Made by a program: the position numbers and the translations under genes
Notes under the pieces: model-generated
What the model saw: only the letters and a program-made list of their open reading frames with translations
The model's database searches: none
Told to the model about the DNA's origin: nothing
NCBI GenBank assembly: GCA_023525975.1
Contig: CM042038.1
Span: 12,781,272-12,845,271, forward strand
From: Smallanthus sonchifolius
Lineage: Eukaryota; Streptophyta; Magnoliopsida; Asterales; Asteraceae
Direction: 5' to 3'
Length of the DNA: 64,000 nt
Part shown: positions 37,746 to 48,980 of the stretch, piece after piece
How positions within the stretch are numbered: the first letter of the stretch is position 1
Layout: every line of letters starts with the position of its first letter

Positions 37746-39558
37746 ATTGAGCTATTTTGTAAGAGACTTATTCGTCCTTTATAGTAGATGCGTTGCAAGT
37801 ATGCATTCTTCAAGCTGGAAGGCTTTATGCGATAGGCCATTAGTTCTGCAAAACTTTGTTAGTAGTATTTGTATTTATGAAACAAAACATCAAAGTACTT
37901 TAATTAGTGGTGCATCATTTCTCCTTCTATCTGAAGGGGATCTTTGGTCCGTCCCTAGGGATCCCAACACTTTCATGAAGGGGTTGAACATTAGTAGCCA
38001 TATACCGTGTTAGCCTCCCAGTTCTATGTTGCTAAATCATATTAGCAATATTTAACTTGTAATAAACCATTTAATCAAATATCATAAACAATGTAAAGAT
38101 GGGTGATCGCTTGTACCGTTTATGCCTTTGATGGGAGTCGATTTGTACATCACAAAGATGTCCGGTCTTAGCCAGCCTTACAACCAAGTAATGTGTTTGC
38201 TTCTCCCTAGTAATTTTGGTGCATCATAATTGTCGGGTTTTTGAGGAACATATCTCTCTTGCGGGTGTTTGCAGATCCCCCCCCCCCCCGTGATTGAATC
38301 CGATTGTTACTCGGTGTGTTTCATGCTTCAGAGACTTGTGCACATGCCCTAATAAGTCCGATCTAATTTTGAAACATATCACCAACTAATTTCTTGGTGA
38401 TTTAACGTGCTAATCCTTGAATATCACCCTCCCTATTTGTCTTCTAATTTTAGTGGCCTCTATTCGTTCTTGAAAGCGTGAACAAATCTTCCCTGCTAAA
38501 ATATCTCATTTACGTATCATGCACTAGTTTCACGTGTATGGGCATTTGTACCTTTATCTCACTTTTTTTTTATATATACATATTCTCGATCCTTATTTGT
38601 GTATATTGTAAGTTGCAATGTGCAATGAGGTTTGCATGTCAACAAATCTCGCACCCGACTTTGCTGCTGGTATATGTAGGAGCAACAAATCTCGTACCCC
38701 TGCAATGTGCAATGATGTCGTGCTTTATGAGCCTTCTTGATAACTTCGTTCCATCAAGATGCCGGGTTTTCAAATTTGTATGAGTCATGTTATAAATGGA
38801 TCATTTGCATGGAAACGACAGGTACCGTCACATAAATTTCTACTCCGAGACGAGTATGCGTTGTCGAGGATACCGTTTGTTGACCGGAGTTGCTTCTCAT
38901 CCGTCCTCCATACTTATGACAAGAACTGCTTCATACAGCCGAGCCCCGCCGCTCATAACAGAGGGTGATCCCATCGCTTGATTTAGAGTCAGCTCCGAAA
39001 ACAGTGGTTAAAAATCATGGGCTCTTATTCCCAATCTATCGCGATCTGGATACATCACGATGACCCGAATCAGGGAGTAAAAAATTTCGACTCCGCTTTG
39101 CATTTCATGAGTACATTCGAACGCAAGTGGGGATCACGTTTAATTTATCTTTTCTTAGACATCCTTTCGAAAAACTCATTTCACGTCTCCGTTTTCGAGC
39201 ACTTGATTACATGGGAATCTTGCTTGCCGAGATTCTATTAGGCATCTACTGTTTGGAATTCCTTTAAGATGGCATCTACTGTTTTCTTTCATCTTCTTTT
39301 TGTCATGCAACTAAATACATGGGAATCTTGCTTGCCGAGATTCTATTAGGCATTTGTATTTTGTACATCAGTATTTGCACTTACATCCGCTTGCCTTAGG
39401 CCTTCAAAATTTCCTCGAATTACTTCCTTCCTTTGCTCCCATGTGTGGACTCGCATCGCAAGGACACTTAACCAAGGGAGTTACAAAATCTGCAAACCGA
39501 ACTTATCCGTTCATAATTTTCCGTTTAGATATTTTTGATTGGACACAGCGTTGATGCA
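37746..39558. other. Retrotransposon interior without coding sequence
   Basis: No gag or pol motif in any frame. There are short duplications: caatgtgcaatga and acaaatctcgcacccgact/acaaatctcgtacccct near 38600-38710, and cttgcttgccgagattctat at 39220 and 39327. A run of ten C lies at 38280. Confidence 0.5.
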
Positions 39559-39568
39559 GATAAAAACG
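39559..39568. repeat. 10-bp target duplication, left
   Basis: gataaaaacg here is identical to 47165-47174 and brackets the Mutator-like element. A length of 9-11 bp is typical of Mutator insertions. Confidence 0.85.
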
Positions 39569-39970
39569 GAATTTTTTTTCAAATTAGTATTTATTTAAAA
39601 AAAATTAGGATAATAGGGAAAGTCAAAAAAAAATTCGGATAATGGTTAAACCGCTATTAGCAATGGCGGATTAGGAGCAATATTTTCAAAAAAAACTGAC
39701 ACCACTGGTGTCCGCTATTAGCAATCGCTGATTAGGACAAAAAAAACTGACACCCACTGTATCCGCGTTTAGCAATCGCGGATTAGGAACAAGCTCTGTA
39801 ACCATGGTTAACTTCAACCCAGTCCGTGAATGAACAACACAAAAGAAGCCACTTTGGATTCTTTGAACAATAGAAATGCCTTCACATGGTTCTTTCAATT
39901 CTGAAAAGCATTAACCCACTCTCTGAAACATGAACCCACTTCTGAAAAGCTTTCATTATTGAGACTGAAA
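39569..39970. repeat. Left terminal inverted repeat of the Mutator-like element
   Basis: Matches the reverse complement of 46767-47164 from tactaatttgaaaaaa (outer) to tttcagtctcaataatg (inner edge), with some indels near the inner edge. It contains three copies of an approximately 48-bp unit built on cctaatccgc..gcggata. Confidence 0.85.
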
Positions 39971-42089
39971 AGCCAGTTTCATCCGATGTTTTTAGTGGTG
40001 TCTCCACCATGTACCTTTGATGATGTGCTGAATAAGGGAATACCCGGTGCTGTCGAGACCTTATTTCACGATTATGGAACAACGTCCACATCCGTGCAGG
40101 AAAATCCGTTGAACAATTATACGCGGTTGTGTAGTGTTTTACGTATTGTTCAACGTCTCTTTTAAAAGTATATTCAATCATTGCCTTTATCGGGAGCATC
40201 CTAGCACCACGTAACACATTGTTCATGCTTTCTGATATGTTCGTGGTGAGGATACCCCATCTACGATTCCCCCGGTCATGCAGGACCGTCCATTTTGTTT
40301 TATCAATTTCTTGCAGGTACTTCCAGGCTTGTCTATTTGTTCTTTTAAGCTCTTCCATCAGGCGTTCGTACTTCCGTTCTTGTGTTGTGCTTCCGATGTC
40401 CCAACACATCCTTTTTAGGCTCACACTCTTGAATTTCGCCATGAAATTGCTTCTTATATGCCTTAGACAAAATCGGTGGTAGGCGTTCGGTTGCTTCGAG
40501 GATTCTAATTTATCCATGGCGTGTTTTATACCCGCATGCCTATCAGAAATCACACACAACGTTCGCCTTCTGGGGTCTTGAACGTTCTCGGCAAATTGGG
40601 TAAGAAACCACTTCCAGCTGTCGTTTGTTTCTTCATCCACCATGGCGTACGCAAGCGGCAAGATCATGTTGTTTGCATTTTTTGTAACCGCCATTAATAT
40701 TTTTCCCTTGTAAGTCCCCCTTAGATGGGTGGCATCTATAGAGATTACAGGAATGCTGTATCGAAAGGCTTCAATACTTGGACGGAATGCCCAAAATACA
40801 TACTTGAATACTGAGCACTGAGATGGACTGTTGGGGTGATGTAACCACTGGACAACCGTACCGGGGTTTGATGATTGTAGTGCCATTATGTAGCTCGGTA
40901 ACTGCCAGAAGTTATCATCCCAGCTACCGTATATGTTTTTGATAGCTTTTCTCAGGGCCGCCCAAGCCTTGCCGTAAGTGATATCAACATTCAGTTTCTC
41001 TTTGATCAGAGACTGATTTTGTTTCATAGGATACGACACATCTCCAAGAACTTGTTCTTGGATGTGGAGTGCTACGACTTTTGATCTTAGGGCCCGGTTG
41101 TTGTTGCGAGAAACAGTGCTGAAACATGAGTGAGCCGGTGTCCATGTTGTCATTTTGAAAAGGTTTGAATTTTTTATTTTTCTGGCCGTACATGTCCAAA
41201 GACATGGTTGAGAGGAATGGTCGTTCGTGTGCTTGATACTTTTACATTTCGCGGTCACGACTTTTGGTCTGGTATCAGCCATAAATATCTCTCTGTTTTC
41301 GCCGATATTCCACATTCTGATAGCGTAATTAACTTGGTCTTTTGAAGCGAAATACATATTTAAACGTATTTCTGGATCTTTCTTGTCCCAAAACTCCATT
41401 TCATCTTCCCCAAAATTATCAAGGGGAATAAAATCTGGATCCATTGCTGTACCAACAACATTAAGTTCAGGGAAATGGGTTAGTCCCTGACTTTGTTGTT
41501 GGGGCAAGGGAGGGATTGCTTCGTCCTCCATTGGTCCGTCCTCCTCTGATTCATATTCAAAAACAGAGGGTTCACTCTCTGCTGTGTCTTCCATCTCTTC
41601 ATTATGAGACCATTAAAAAAAAATATATGTATTAGCATTTACATAATATTATGTTGCTGGAAGTAAAAAAAAGAAAGAAGTAAAATAACCTTCGTCGTTG
41701 TCTTCAATGGTTGAGGGACTCCCATGTACATGTTGCTGGAAGTTTGGAACTACTGTCGTCCATGTGACATGAACTTTACAGGTGTAACCCTTAACGAGGG
41801 AAGCCAGTTGGTATATTAAGTACATATCACTTTCTTGATTAATACATGAGGTATATGAACCTCCATTGTATTCATAGTAGAGTGTTAACCCTAGACAACA
41901 AGATTGTCGGTCAATTTGAACACATCTACAGATGTTATCAACAAACTGGGTATAACCGATAGGAGAAGTAACTAAAAACGTAGTGGTACGAGTTCCCGGA
42001 GTACCTATAACACCCCCTTGTGTTTGTGTCACTTCACCCCCATAATATAACTGTACCACAAAGGGATTGAATGACAAAGAAGGATCCAT
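39882..42089 (-). CDS. MULE transposase (MuDR-like), C-terminus replaced
   Basis: Minus-strand exons 42089-41690 and 41596-39882 join at GAAG|gttatt ... aatgaag|AGATGG to give 704 aa. Residues 1-133 are the MuDR N-terminal domain. The zinc-binding DNA-binding region follows (CKS..C.WTC..AHSC). The MULE transposase core (VISIDATHLRGTYKGKILMA; CVISDRHAGIKHAMDKL) retains the first two acidic catalytic positions, and a third acidic candidate lies downstream. Family members continue into a SWIM zinc finger. Here, after ETPLKTSDETGFSVS, the frame enters the terminal inverted repeat (inner edge at 39970) and stops at 39882, so the SWIM motif is missing. The exon junction is inferred from frame and splice consensus. 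Confidence 0.85.
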
Positions 42090-42230
42090 TTTGTAGTGAG
42101 GGAGGGCTTTTGAAGATGATGAAAGTGAAGTGAGGGATGAATGTATTTATAATGAAAAGTAACAATAATATGAATAATAATAATAATAGTAACAATAATA
42201 ATAATAACTAAAATAAACATTACGTCATTA
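41690..42230. other. Transposase first exon and simple-repeat leader
   Basis: The first transposase exon occupies 41690-42089. Upstream (42150-42215) is a run of ataataat trinucleotides, the probable leader and promoter end of the minus-strand transposase gene. Confidence 0.5.
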
Positions 42231-42315
42231 TTGAAAACTTAAACATACATCAAATTAAAATAGGACAATATAGCTTGTAGTCATCTCCACATGTAAATCT
42301 AAATAAAGATATAAA

Positions 42316-43359
42316 TTAACGACCCGGAACACAACGCCAGTAATACAAAGCGTCGGCCATGTAGCGTCGGTAATTTACAAAAGCACCCTCGACATCATCT
42401 TCTATCGGCCACGGTTTGTTGAGAACCATTTTCTCCATCATCATACAAACAAGAACCCCTGAATTTGCAATGTTACCATTGCATTTTGGCACATTCAATT
42501 CAACTAAACCAACTGTAACATCACACTTTGTGCGGTGACATGACCTAGACCAGAACTTGATATGGTCAAGAAACCACCCAAAGAATAACGGAAGCACCTC
42601 CATATAGTGTGATGCTATACCCTTTTTCTCATTTCTCCATCTGTAATCAGTCCAGTATTGAGTTAATACCATGTTCCGCATATCAATACTAATAAGTAGC
42701 CAGTCTGTTTTGCCGACCCATAATGGGAGGTAAATAGTGTCAACCTCCCAAAATGGAGGATATGTTGAATTTGAATCTCTTCCGGCCAAATCAAGTGCTT
42801 TTTGAGAGTTCAGATCTCTCATTTCTTCAAAAAAACAAGGTGGTAAGACTGTCCAAGTTTGTTTCACACCTGGGTTTTTTAAAAGCTTTGATTGTCTGAT
42901 ACGCATAAGTCTTGCTGCCCATGCTTCAATGTGCTGTACGAAAAAAAATCATAAAGTTATTTACATTATTATGTACAGTATAATGAACGTAAAGGTAACT
43001 CATTTTACCGTTTCTGTAAGAGATGGATTCGAATGGCAACCTAATAGGGCACCCCAGAAATTTTTGTCTAGTTTGTGTCCACTGAAACGAGTATAGCAAA
43101 AGGGGGCATCTCCATTAGTATAAAACTCTACGACATCTTTGGACCAGTTTTTCGACTCGTCGATGGGAACTGCAAAGATTTTTTTTTCAGCTTCATTTTG
43201 TGGTTGATTTTCTGGTTCATTTAGTTGGGGATTCTTAGAAGACGAGCCGGACGTTTCTGACACGGATGGCCTCCTTAGGCGTCTCCAAACTTTGTCTGTA
43301 AGTCTTTCAGACTTAGGTGGAGGCTGAGAACAGTAAAAATCGTCATTGTTGTCGGTCAT
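42316..43359 (-). CDS. Ulp1-like C48 peptidase homologue, catalytic positions substituted
   Basis: Minus-strand exons 43359-43009 and 42933-42316 join in frame (ACG|gtaaaa ... gtacag|CAC) to 322 aa. The N-terminal half is polar (MTDNNDDFYCSQPPPKSERL). The C-terminal half has the Ulp1-type fold signature: IYLPLW....DWLLISIDMRN, then NSGVLVCMMMEKM. Family members have HW, a following aspartate in vyDS, and DCGVF. At these places this protein has DW, no evident aspartate, and NSG. The His-Asp-Cys triad therefore seems lost, and the protein may be an inactive homologue. Upstream of the ATG a 21-bp unit (gatagtgggaaggagaattt) is repeated. Ulp1-like genes in Mutator-like elements are known as cargo of unclear use. 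Confidence 0.72.
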
Positions 43360-43730
43360 TTTGGATAGTGGGAAGGAGAATTTTGATAGTGGGAAGGAGA
43401 ATTTTGATAGTGGTTGGATGATTCTCCACCCTTTGCATACATACATACATATATATATATTGATTGGTTGAGAAAGTTGGATACATACATATTATTATTA
43501 TTATTATTATTTTAATATATTTTATTATTATTATTGTTATTATATTATTTTATTATTATTATTGTTATTATTATTTTTACTTCATTTATTCTCCTATATA
43601 TAACACACCAACACACCAACACTCTCTTCCATTACCCACAACTACAATCAAACACACCAACACACCAACACTCTCTTCCATTACACTTTCACTAAACACT
43701 TATAACCCACAACCTCATTCAACCAAAAAA
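43360..43730. promoter_or_regulatory. Shared divergent promoter region
   Basis: 371 bp separate the start codons of the Ulp1-like gene (-) and the PMD gene (+). The interval holds a TATATATA run near 43452, a TTA-trinucleotide tract (43485-43575) and a tandemly duplicated leader (caacactctcttccattac at 43617 and 43666). Bidirectional activity is inferred from the layout. Confidence 0.45.
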
Positions 43731-46137
43731 ATGAATTTCAACTTGCATCTCAACCCGGGTCCAAGAGATGAAAGTCTTTTATACCTTGGAGCCGAACACC
43801 GCGCCAGAAAATTGTTCCTAAACCCACAAGAGGGGGATAGCTGTACAATAGATTTTAAACGTGGTGACGCCGTTTTTTGGGAGCTAGTTACCTTGAAAAG
43901 TATTACTTTTCCAAAAAAAGTTTTAAAATACATCGATTTATTTGGTTTTGGCGGTGTCCTACGATGTACCTATAGGAGACTTGATCGGGCGCTCATAGAA
44001 GCACTGGTTGAAAGGTGGCGGCCCAAAACGAACACATTTCACATGCCTTTTGGTGAGGTCACGGTAACGTTGGAGGATGTGAACGTTCTTTGGGGGTTAC
44101 CCATTGAGGGCATGGCATTAAGTTGGAAGGAGGATTCGTACAACGACGATCAACGCAGACAGATGTGCCAAACTTACTTAGGTTGGGATGCAAACCCAAC
44201 AGATTTCAAAAGTCATATGGTAAAAATCAGTACTTTGTTAACGTTTATGATGGATTACGCTCTAACTGATGCTTCAACGGATGAAGAGTGTATTCAGCGT
44301 GCACGCTGTGTTTGCCTAATACTGGCTACTAAGACAGTATTACCAGATACGAATAATGCGCACGTGTCTTTACATTTATTAAATCATTTGACTGACTTTA
44401 ATATTAGTGGGCAAATGAGTTGGGGTGCTGCTTCCCTAGCGTGTTTGTATAGAAAACTGTATAAGGGAACCAGGCCAAAGACATCGGCAATAGGCGGCCC
44501 AATGGCACTACTACAAATATGGGCATGGACCCGGATTCGACCTATAGCACCAATAATCATCAATCAGAATATAGATTGGACCAGACCATATGGTGCAAGG
44601 TAGTTACGTACTACTTTAATACTTATATAAATATTAATATTCTAACACTTATTATTGTCTTTTCGAAGGAGGGCGGAGCATGATTTTAATAAAACAGAGA
44701 CTCCTTCACACGTGATAAAAGCCCACCGTACAACATTACAGAATCTATTAGAGGCCGATGTATGTTTTCTATAGCATATATTTTTTATAAATCGATTTTA
44801 AATACTAAATATTAACAGGTTCTTTTGTTAACAGTTTGATTGGATGCCTTATCGGGACGTGATGCAAAGACTCCCGCCAATGTGCACAACAGGAATAACC
44901 AGTTGGAGGTCAAAATGTTTGTTAATTTATTGGAACGTTGTTGAATATCATCCGGTGGAAAGGGTGATGAGGCAGTTTGGATTTCTTTAACAGGTCCCTG
45001 GCCCATTTCCTTTGTCACGTAGTCTACTTCTCACACTCCGTAAAACAATACGGAAAGGGAGGCTGCAAACGAACTGGTCAATTCATAATGCACCATATAT
45101 CCAAAATTGGAACGACAGACATGCTAATGTGGTGGAAGGTGTGCTCACCAACACGCCTACAACACACCATACTTACAATGACTGGTTCCACCGGCATACT
45201 GTGTTATATATAAAGGACCCGAGGCACGTGCCCGGTCCTATCCATACTGGATTCCATGATCACGGTGGACAAGCAAGATACTTGGTTTGTATAATTACTA
45301 ATGTAGAATTAAATTTAATAAGTAAGTAATGTGTATGTATAGCTTTTAATTATTTTGGTTTTGCAGGTGGATGGTTTAAGCTTCATTGGTGACGAAGCGA
45401 ACAGAATGCGGAACATGGGCCCTGATCATTACTACGAAAATTTTGGAGGGGTCCAAGGCATGGCTAGTCAACTGATTGGATCAATTAGTCATACTGGTCA
45501 GCCTTCGTATATACAAACTAATGAAGTTAATCTGGGATCGGATAACACTCTCCCCCAACATGCACCGCGTGCTCGGGGGCGTCGTGGTAGACGCGAAAGT
45601 CGGGTAAACATCATTCCTGATGTTCAAGAGGGGGAGGGTACCCAACATTATGGGGAGGGTACCTCAAATGTTGGAGGGCCAACACCCAATTATGGAGAGG
45701 GTACCTCAAATTTTGGAGGGGCAACACCCAATTAGGAAGACACTTATCGACCTACATTTCAAAATGTTGGACAAGGATCATCAAACATTCAATTAGGTAC
45801 CCAAACCAATCAAAACAATTGGGTATCCTCATTGTTTGACTACACGCCTTCTAGTCAGATGATTCCTCCGATATACTCTGACCAGCCACGACCCTTCCAG
45901 AATTACGGTTATACCGGTCTCAGTGTACAACAGCCACGGTACCAACATTTAACTCCGTTTCCAATAAGCTTGGATCTACAGATGAGTCAACCCGAAGACT
46001 CGAATCCACCAAATGATGATGAGCCCGAACAACCAGTAATAAGACGCGTACAACCACCAAGACAACATAAACCAGTTGGTTGTGGAACCGGTGGCTGTCT
46101 GATCCAATATCCGCATACACATTTTTTAATTAGTTAG
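43731..46137 (+). pseudogene. Plant mobile domain (MAIN-like) gene with two in-frame stops
   Basis: Exons 43731-44599, 44669-44759, 44835-45284 and 45367-46137 keep one frame and would give 726 residues. The plant mobile domain is clear (VLKYIDLFGFGGVLRCTYRR; FHMPFGEVTVTLEDVNVLWG; FDWMPYRDVMQRLPP). A low-complexity tail with GEGTSNVGGPTPNY repeats follows, ending in RRVQPPRQHKP and a CGTGG motif. The frame is interrupted by TAA at 44988-44990 (after RQFGFL) and TAG at 45733-45735; the sequence on both sides stays homologous in the same frame. PMD proteins of the host (MAIN, MAIL1) act in silencing and meristem maintenance, and transposon-borne forms are common. The start at 43731 follows a normal leader. 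Confidence 0.8.
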
Positions 46138-46159
46138 ATTGTAACTTTTAATTAATTTC

Positions 46160-46385
46160 ATGTAATAAATTATTTTATGATAACAAATATTTTATAAATT
46201 ACTAAAACTATATTAAATTTTAAGTATTTTATATTTTATGATAACAAATATTTTATAAATTACTAAAACTATAATAAATTTTAAGTATTTTATATTTTAT
46301 GATAACAAATATTTTATAAATTACTAAAACTATAATAAATTTTAAGTATTTTATATTTTATGATAACAAATATATAACACATTTA
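46160..46385. repeat. 61-bp tandem repeat, four units
   Basis: The phrase atgataacaaatattttata starts at 46177, 46238, 46299 and 46360, each exactly 61 bp apart (the last copy diverges after aaatat). It lies between the PMD gene end and the right terminal repeat. Confidence 0.9.
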
Positions 46386-46439
46386 TTTTAACAAATATAT
46401 TACTAATATTAATAAGTAGGGTTTCGAAAAAAAATATTA

Positions 46440-46530
46440 TTTTAACCTAATCCGCGCCTACTATAAGCGGATAAGGTGGAAGAGAAAATAAGCTAATCCG
46501 CGGCTACTAATAGCGGATACGGTGAAATTT
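46440..46530. repeat. Subterminal copies of the hairpin word
   Basis: Two units (cctaatccgcgcctactata and gctaatccgcggctactaat, each followed by agcggata) repeat the core seen three times in each terminal repeat. Confidence 0.7.
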
Positions 46531-46766
46531 ATTTTATTTTTCTTCGTCTTCCTCGTTAAAAAACCTGCAACCCTAATTTTTTTTTATATATCTCACATCT
46601 GTAGCTCATCTTCCTCATCCAACAAACTCATTCAAATTAAAAAACATACCCACCCACATCAATTAAATTACACCATGTGAGTGGGTTCAGAAAATTCAGG
46701 AATCCTTCAGCCTTTTTCAGTCTAATTGATTGATCCAGCAACACACCCACCCACACACAATAAATG

Positions 46767-47164
46767 TTTCAGTCTCAATAATGGTGTTATTGCTTTTCAG
46801 AAGTGCATGTGAGAGCATTTGTCTTGGTCAAATCATGTTTCAAAGAATCCAAAGTGGCTTCTGTGTTGTGTTGTTCATTCAAAGTGGCTTCTATGTTGTT
46901 CATTCACGGACTGGGTTGAAGTTAACCATGGTTACAGAGCTTGTTCCTAATCCGCGATTGCTAAACGCGGATACAGTGGGTGTCAGTTTTTTTGTCCTAA
47001 TCAGCGATTGCTAATAGCGGATACCAATGGTGTCAGTTTTTTTAAAAATATTCCTCCTAATCCGCCATTGCTAATAGCGGTTTAACCATTATCCGAATTT
47101 TTTTTTTGACTTTCCCTGTTATCCTAATTTTTTTTTAAATAAATACTAATTTGAAAAAAACGTG
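46767..47164. repeat. Right terminal inverted repeat of the Mutator-like element
   Basis: Reverse-complement partner of 39569-39970. The inner edge is tttcagtctcaataatg and the outer edge aaatactaatttgaaaaaaa. It contains three cctaatccgc..gcgg units at about 46945, 46995 and 47055. Confidence 0.85.
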
Positions 47165-47174
47165 GATAAAAACG

Positions 47175-48962
47175 TCTTCTTAACCATGATTAACAAGCAT
47201 TGTTTGTCATGCTTCAGTATTTAGGTATGCATTGCTTTCCAATTTTCCATCCTCGCAAACTAACTACCTTAATGGTGGAGTTTCAATTTTTTTTTCTTTT
47301 TTACTATTGCTGTTCTTATGCCTCCCTCGTCTTAGGTGGAATGTTCCATATTTTCTTTTGGAACTAATTTTCCTTTGTTTCCTGTGTATGTTGGTGGAGA
47401 GCTGATCGGAACTTGGCAAGTTGTAGACCTCAGTTATGGTGACCTCTACTATCTTCTTTTGATACGCTTTTCCTAAGGAATCTTGCTCCTCAAAATACCA
47501 TGACCTTCTTGATTAACAAATAGGGATGAACTCGTAATGCGCATCGGCTTTTAGCCGCATTCCGATTTATGTTACACAAGCGACTTGAGATAGACTTCGA
47601 GCTGTGACTTGCGTGTTCACTTGATTCCCAAAACCCTACTCTTCGAAACCCCGAGCTCGTTGATCGTTGGTCTTCATTAACGTAGGTTTATGAGATGACT
47701 TTTCCATGTTCTCTGTTGCATGAAAATTCCCACGCCTGGTATCACGGTACTTGATGAAGTAACATGTGGTACTGTGTTCTTTCTTGTTACACGGCTCATT
47801 AAATCACAACCGTAGTACTGATAGTCAAGGACTTCGTTTCCACGCAACCGTTCCATGCGGAGTCTAGTTGGTTGGGTAAGTACTAGTTCCTTTTCCTCTT
47901 TTTTTTGTTTATGTTTCCTTCGAAGAAACTAGTGTGCAATGAACCTGTACTCTCCCATACCCCTTTTTTTATTAATCCATATTTAATGCCACTGACATAC
48001 ATAAAGTGTGTCATGCGGTGCATGGCTTGCATTTATGACACTAGTGCTAGTACTGACATAATTAAAAGACTACTGACTTTTGAAGTGTGAGTACATGGTT
48101 CCATGGTACTTGATGAAGGTCCCTATGAAAGACTATTGGCTTTAGAGCTCTTTTTTTATATTGGTCTTTTCCAAGAGATAATATCTTCCTACGTAAAGGT
48201 AGAGTGTGCCATAAGACTTGGTCCTGTACCTCTACACGTAAAAATTTATTAGCTTTTAAAGCATTCTTCCTCCTTATCGCCCTTTCTTTTTTTTTTTTTC
48301 TTTTTTTTTCGTGTATATATATATATATTGTATGTATATACTTTGACAGGAAAAGTACATTTGTGTGACAGAAAAGGGGGGTCTCGATCATAACACTACA
48401 TGTTGGGGGGAAGGCATACTAAACTGACAGACACTAATCTTTGCTCATCAGGTAAGAAGGACAAAAAGGTAATGGGCAAATGTGGGTATACCCACTATGC
48501 AATACAATTTTGTACCTTGTGCACGAAGGCGTGCATCTTGATCCGACTCAAAGAATTAGTTGGGGTCTATGAAGACTTACTTGGTAAGATGCAAGAACAT
48601 GAATTTGCCTTCAAGTCTATATGACGGTGAATACGTATGGTGGTTCATCCTTGCTTCGTCTTTTTAGTCATGAGCACATCTCTAACATGCCATGATGAAA
48701 GCAGTTAGAGAGATTTAGAACCTATGACTGGAGCGGTGTAGGTAGGTTCAGATATCACTAGCAATATGCGGAAGCCCGCCAACCGGCACCGTCATATGGA
48801 GGGAACGAATCTGTTTGACCAGCAGTGGCAGTTCTTTTTCCGATCCCTTTTTAGACAGTTTGCTTTCCTTCTTGGTGTCTACCATCCAATTGTTTTTCTT
48901 TCTTTCCCTTTGAGTGTGTTTAAGTGGCGCAGGAGTTCTTCCGGTTCTGTTTGGACACAAGG
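47175..48962 (-). other. Retrotransposon interior, 5' part
   Basis: No pol motif. A 45-residue frame (48885-48748, MVDTKKESKLSKKGSEKELP) follows the primer-binding site and could be the degenerate start of gag, but nothing beyond it supports this. A pyrimidine-rich stretch and TA run lie at 48285-48330. Confidence 0.45.
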
Positions 48963-48980
48963 TCCCACGGATGGCGCCAA
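48963..48980 (-). other. Primer-binding-site-like sequence
   Basis: On the minus strand TTGGCGCCATCCGTGGGACC begins directly after the 5' LTR. The start TGGCGCC is shared with the tRNA-Asp-type site of Athila/Tat retrotransposons; the rest deviates. Confidence 0.6.

Larger units (their letters stand above)
39569..47164. mobile_element. Mutator-like element with transposase, Ulp1-like and PMD genes
   Basis: 7596 bp bounded by 0.4-kb terminal inverted repeats and an exact 10-bp target duplication. It is inserted in the interior of the LTR element 34939-49478. Cargo in order: MULE transposase (-), Ulp1-like peptidase homologue (-), plant mobile domain gene (+), then a 61-bp tandem repeat. Association of Ulp1-like and plant-mobile-domain genes with plant Mutator elements is known from other species. 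The transposase lacks its C-terminal zinc finger and the PMD gene has two stops, so this copy is probably not autonomous. Confidence 0.88.

Noticed and set aside
43464..43730. Upstream extension of the PMD reading frame
   Set aside because: The added residues come from a TTA-trinucleotide tract and a duplicated leader (isoleucine/tyrosine runs), while the ATG at 43731 starts the family-like sequence after a normal leader.
48748..48885. A gag gene of the retrotransposon
   Set aside because: Only 45 codons are open after the primer-binding site, with no zinc knuckle or capsid features.
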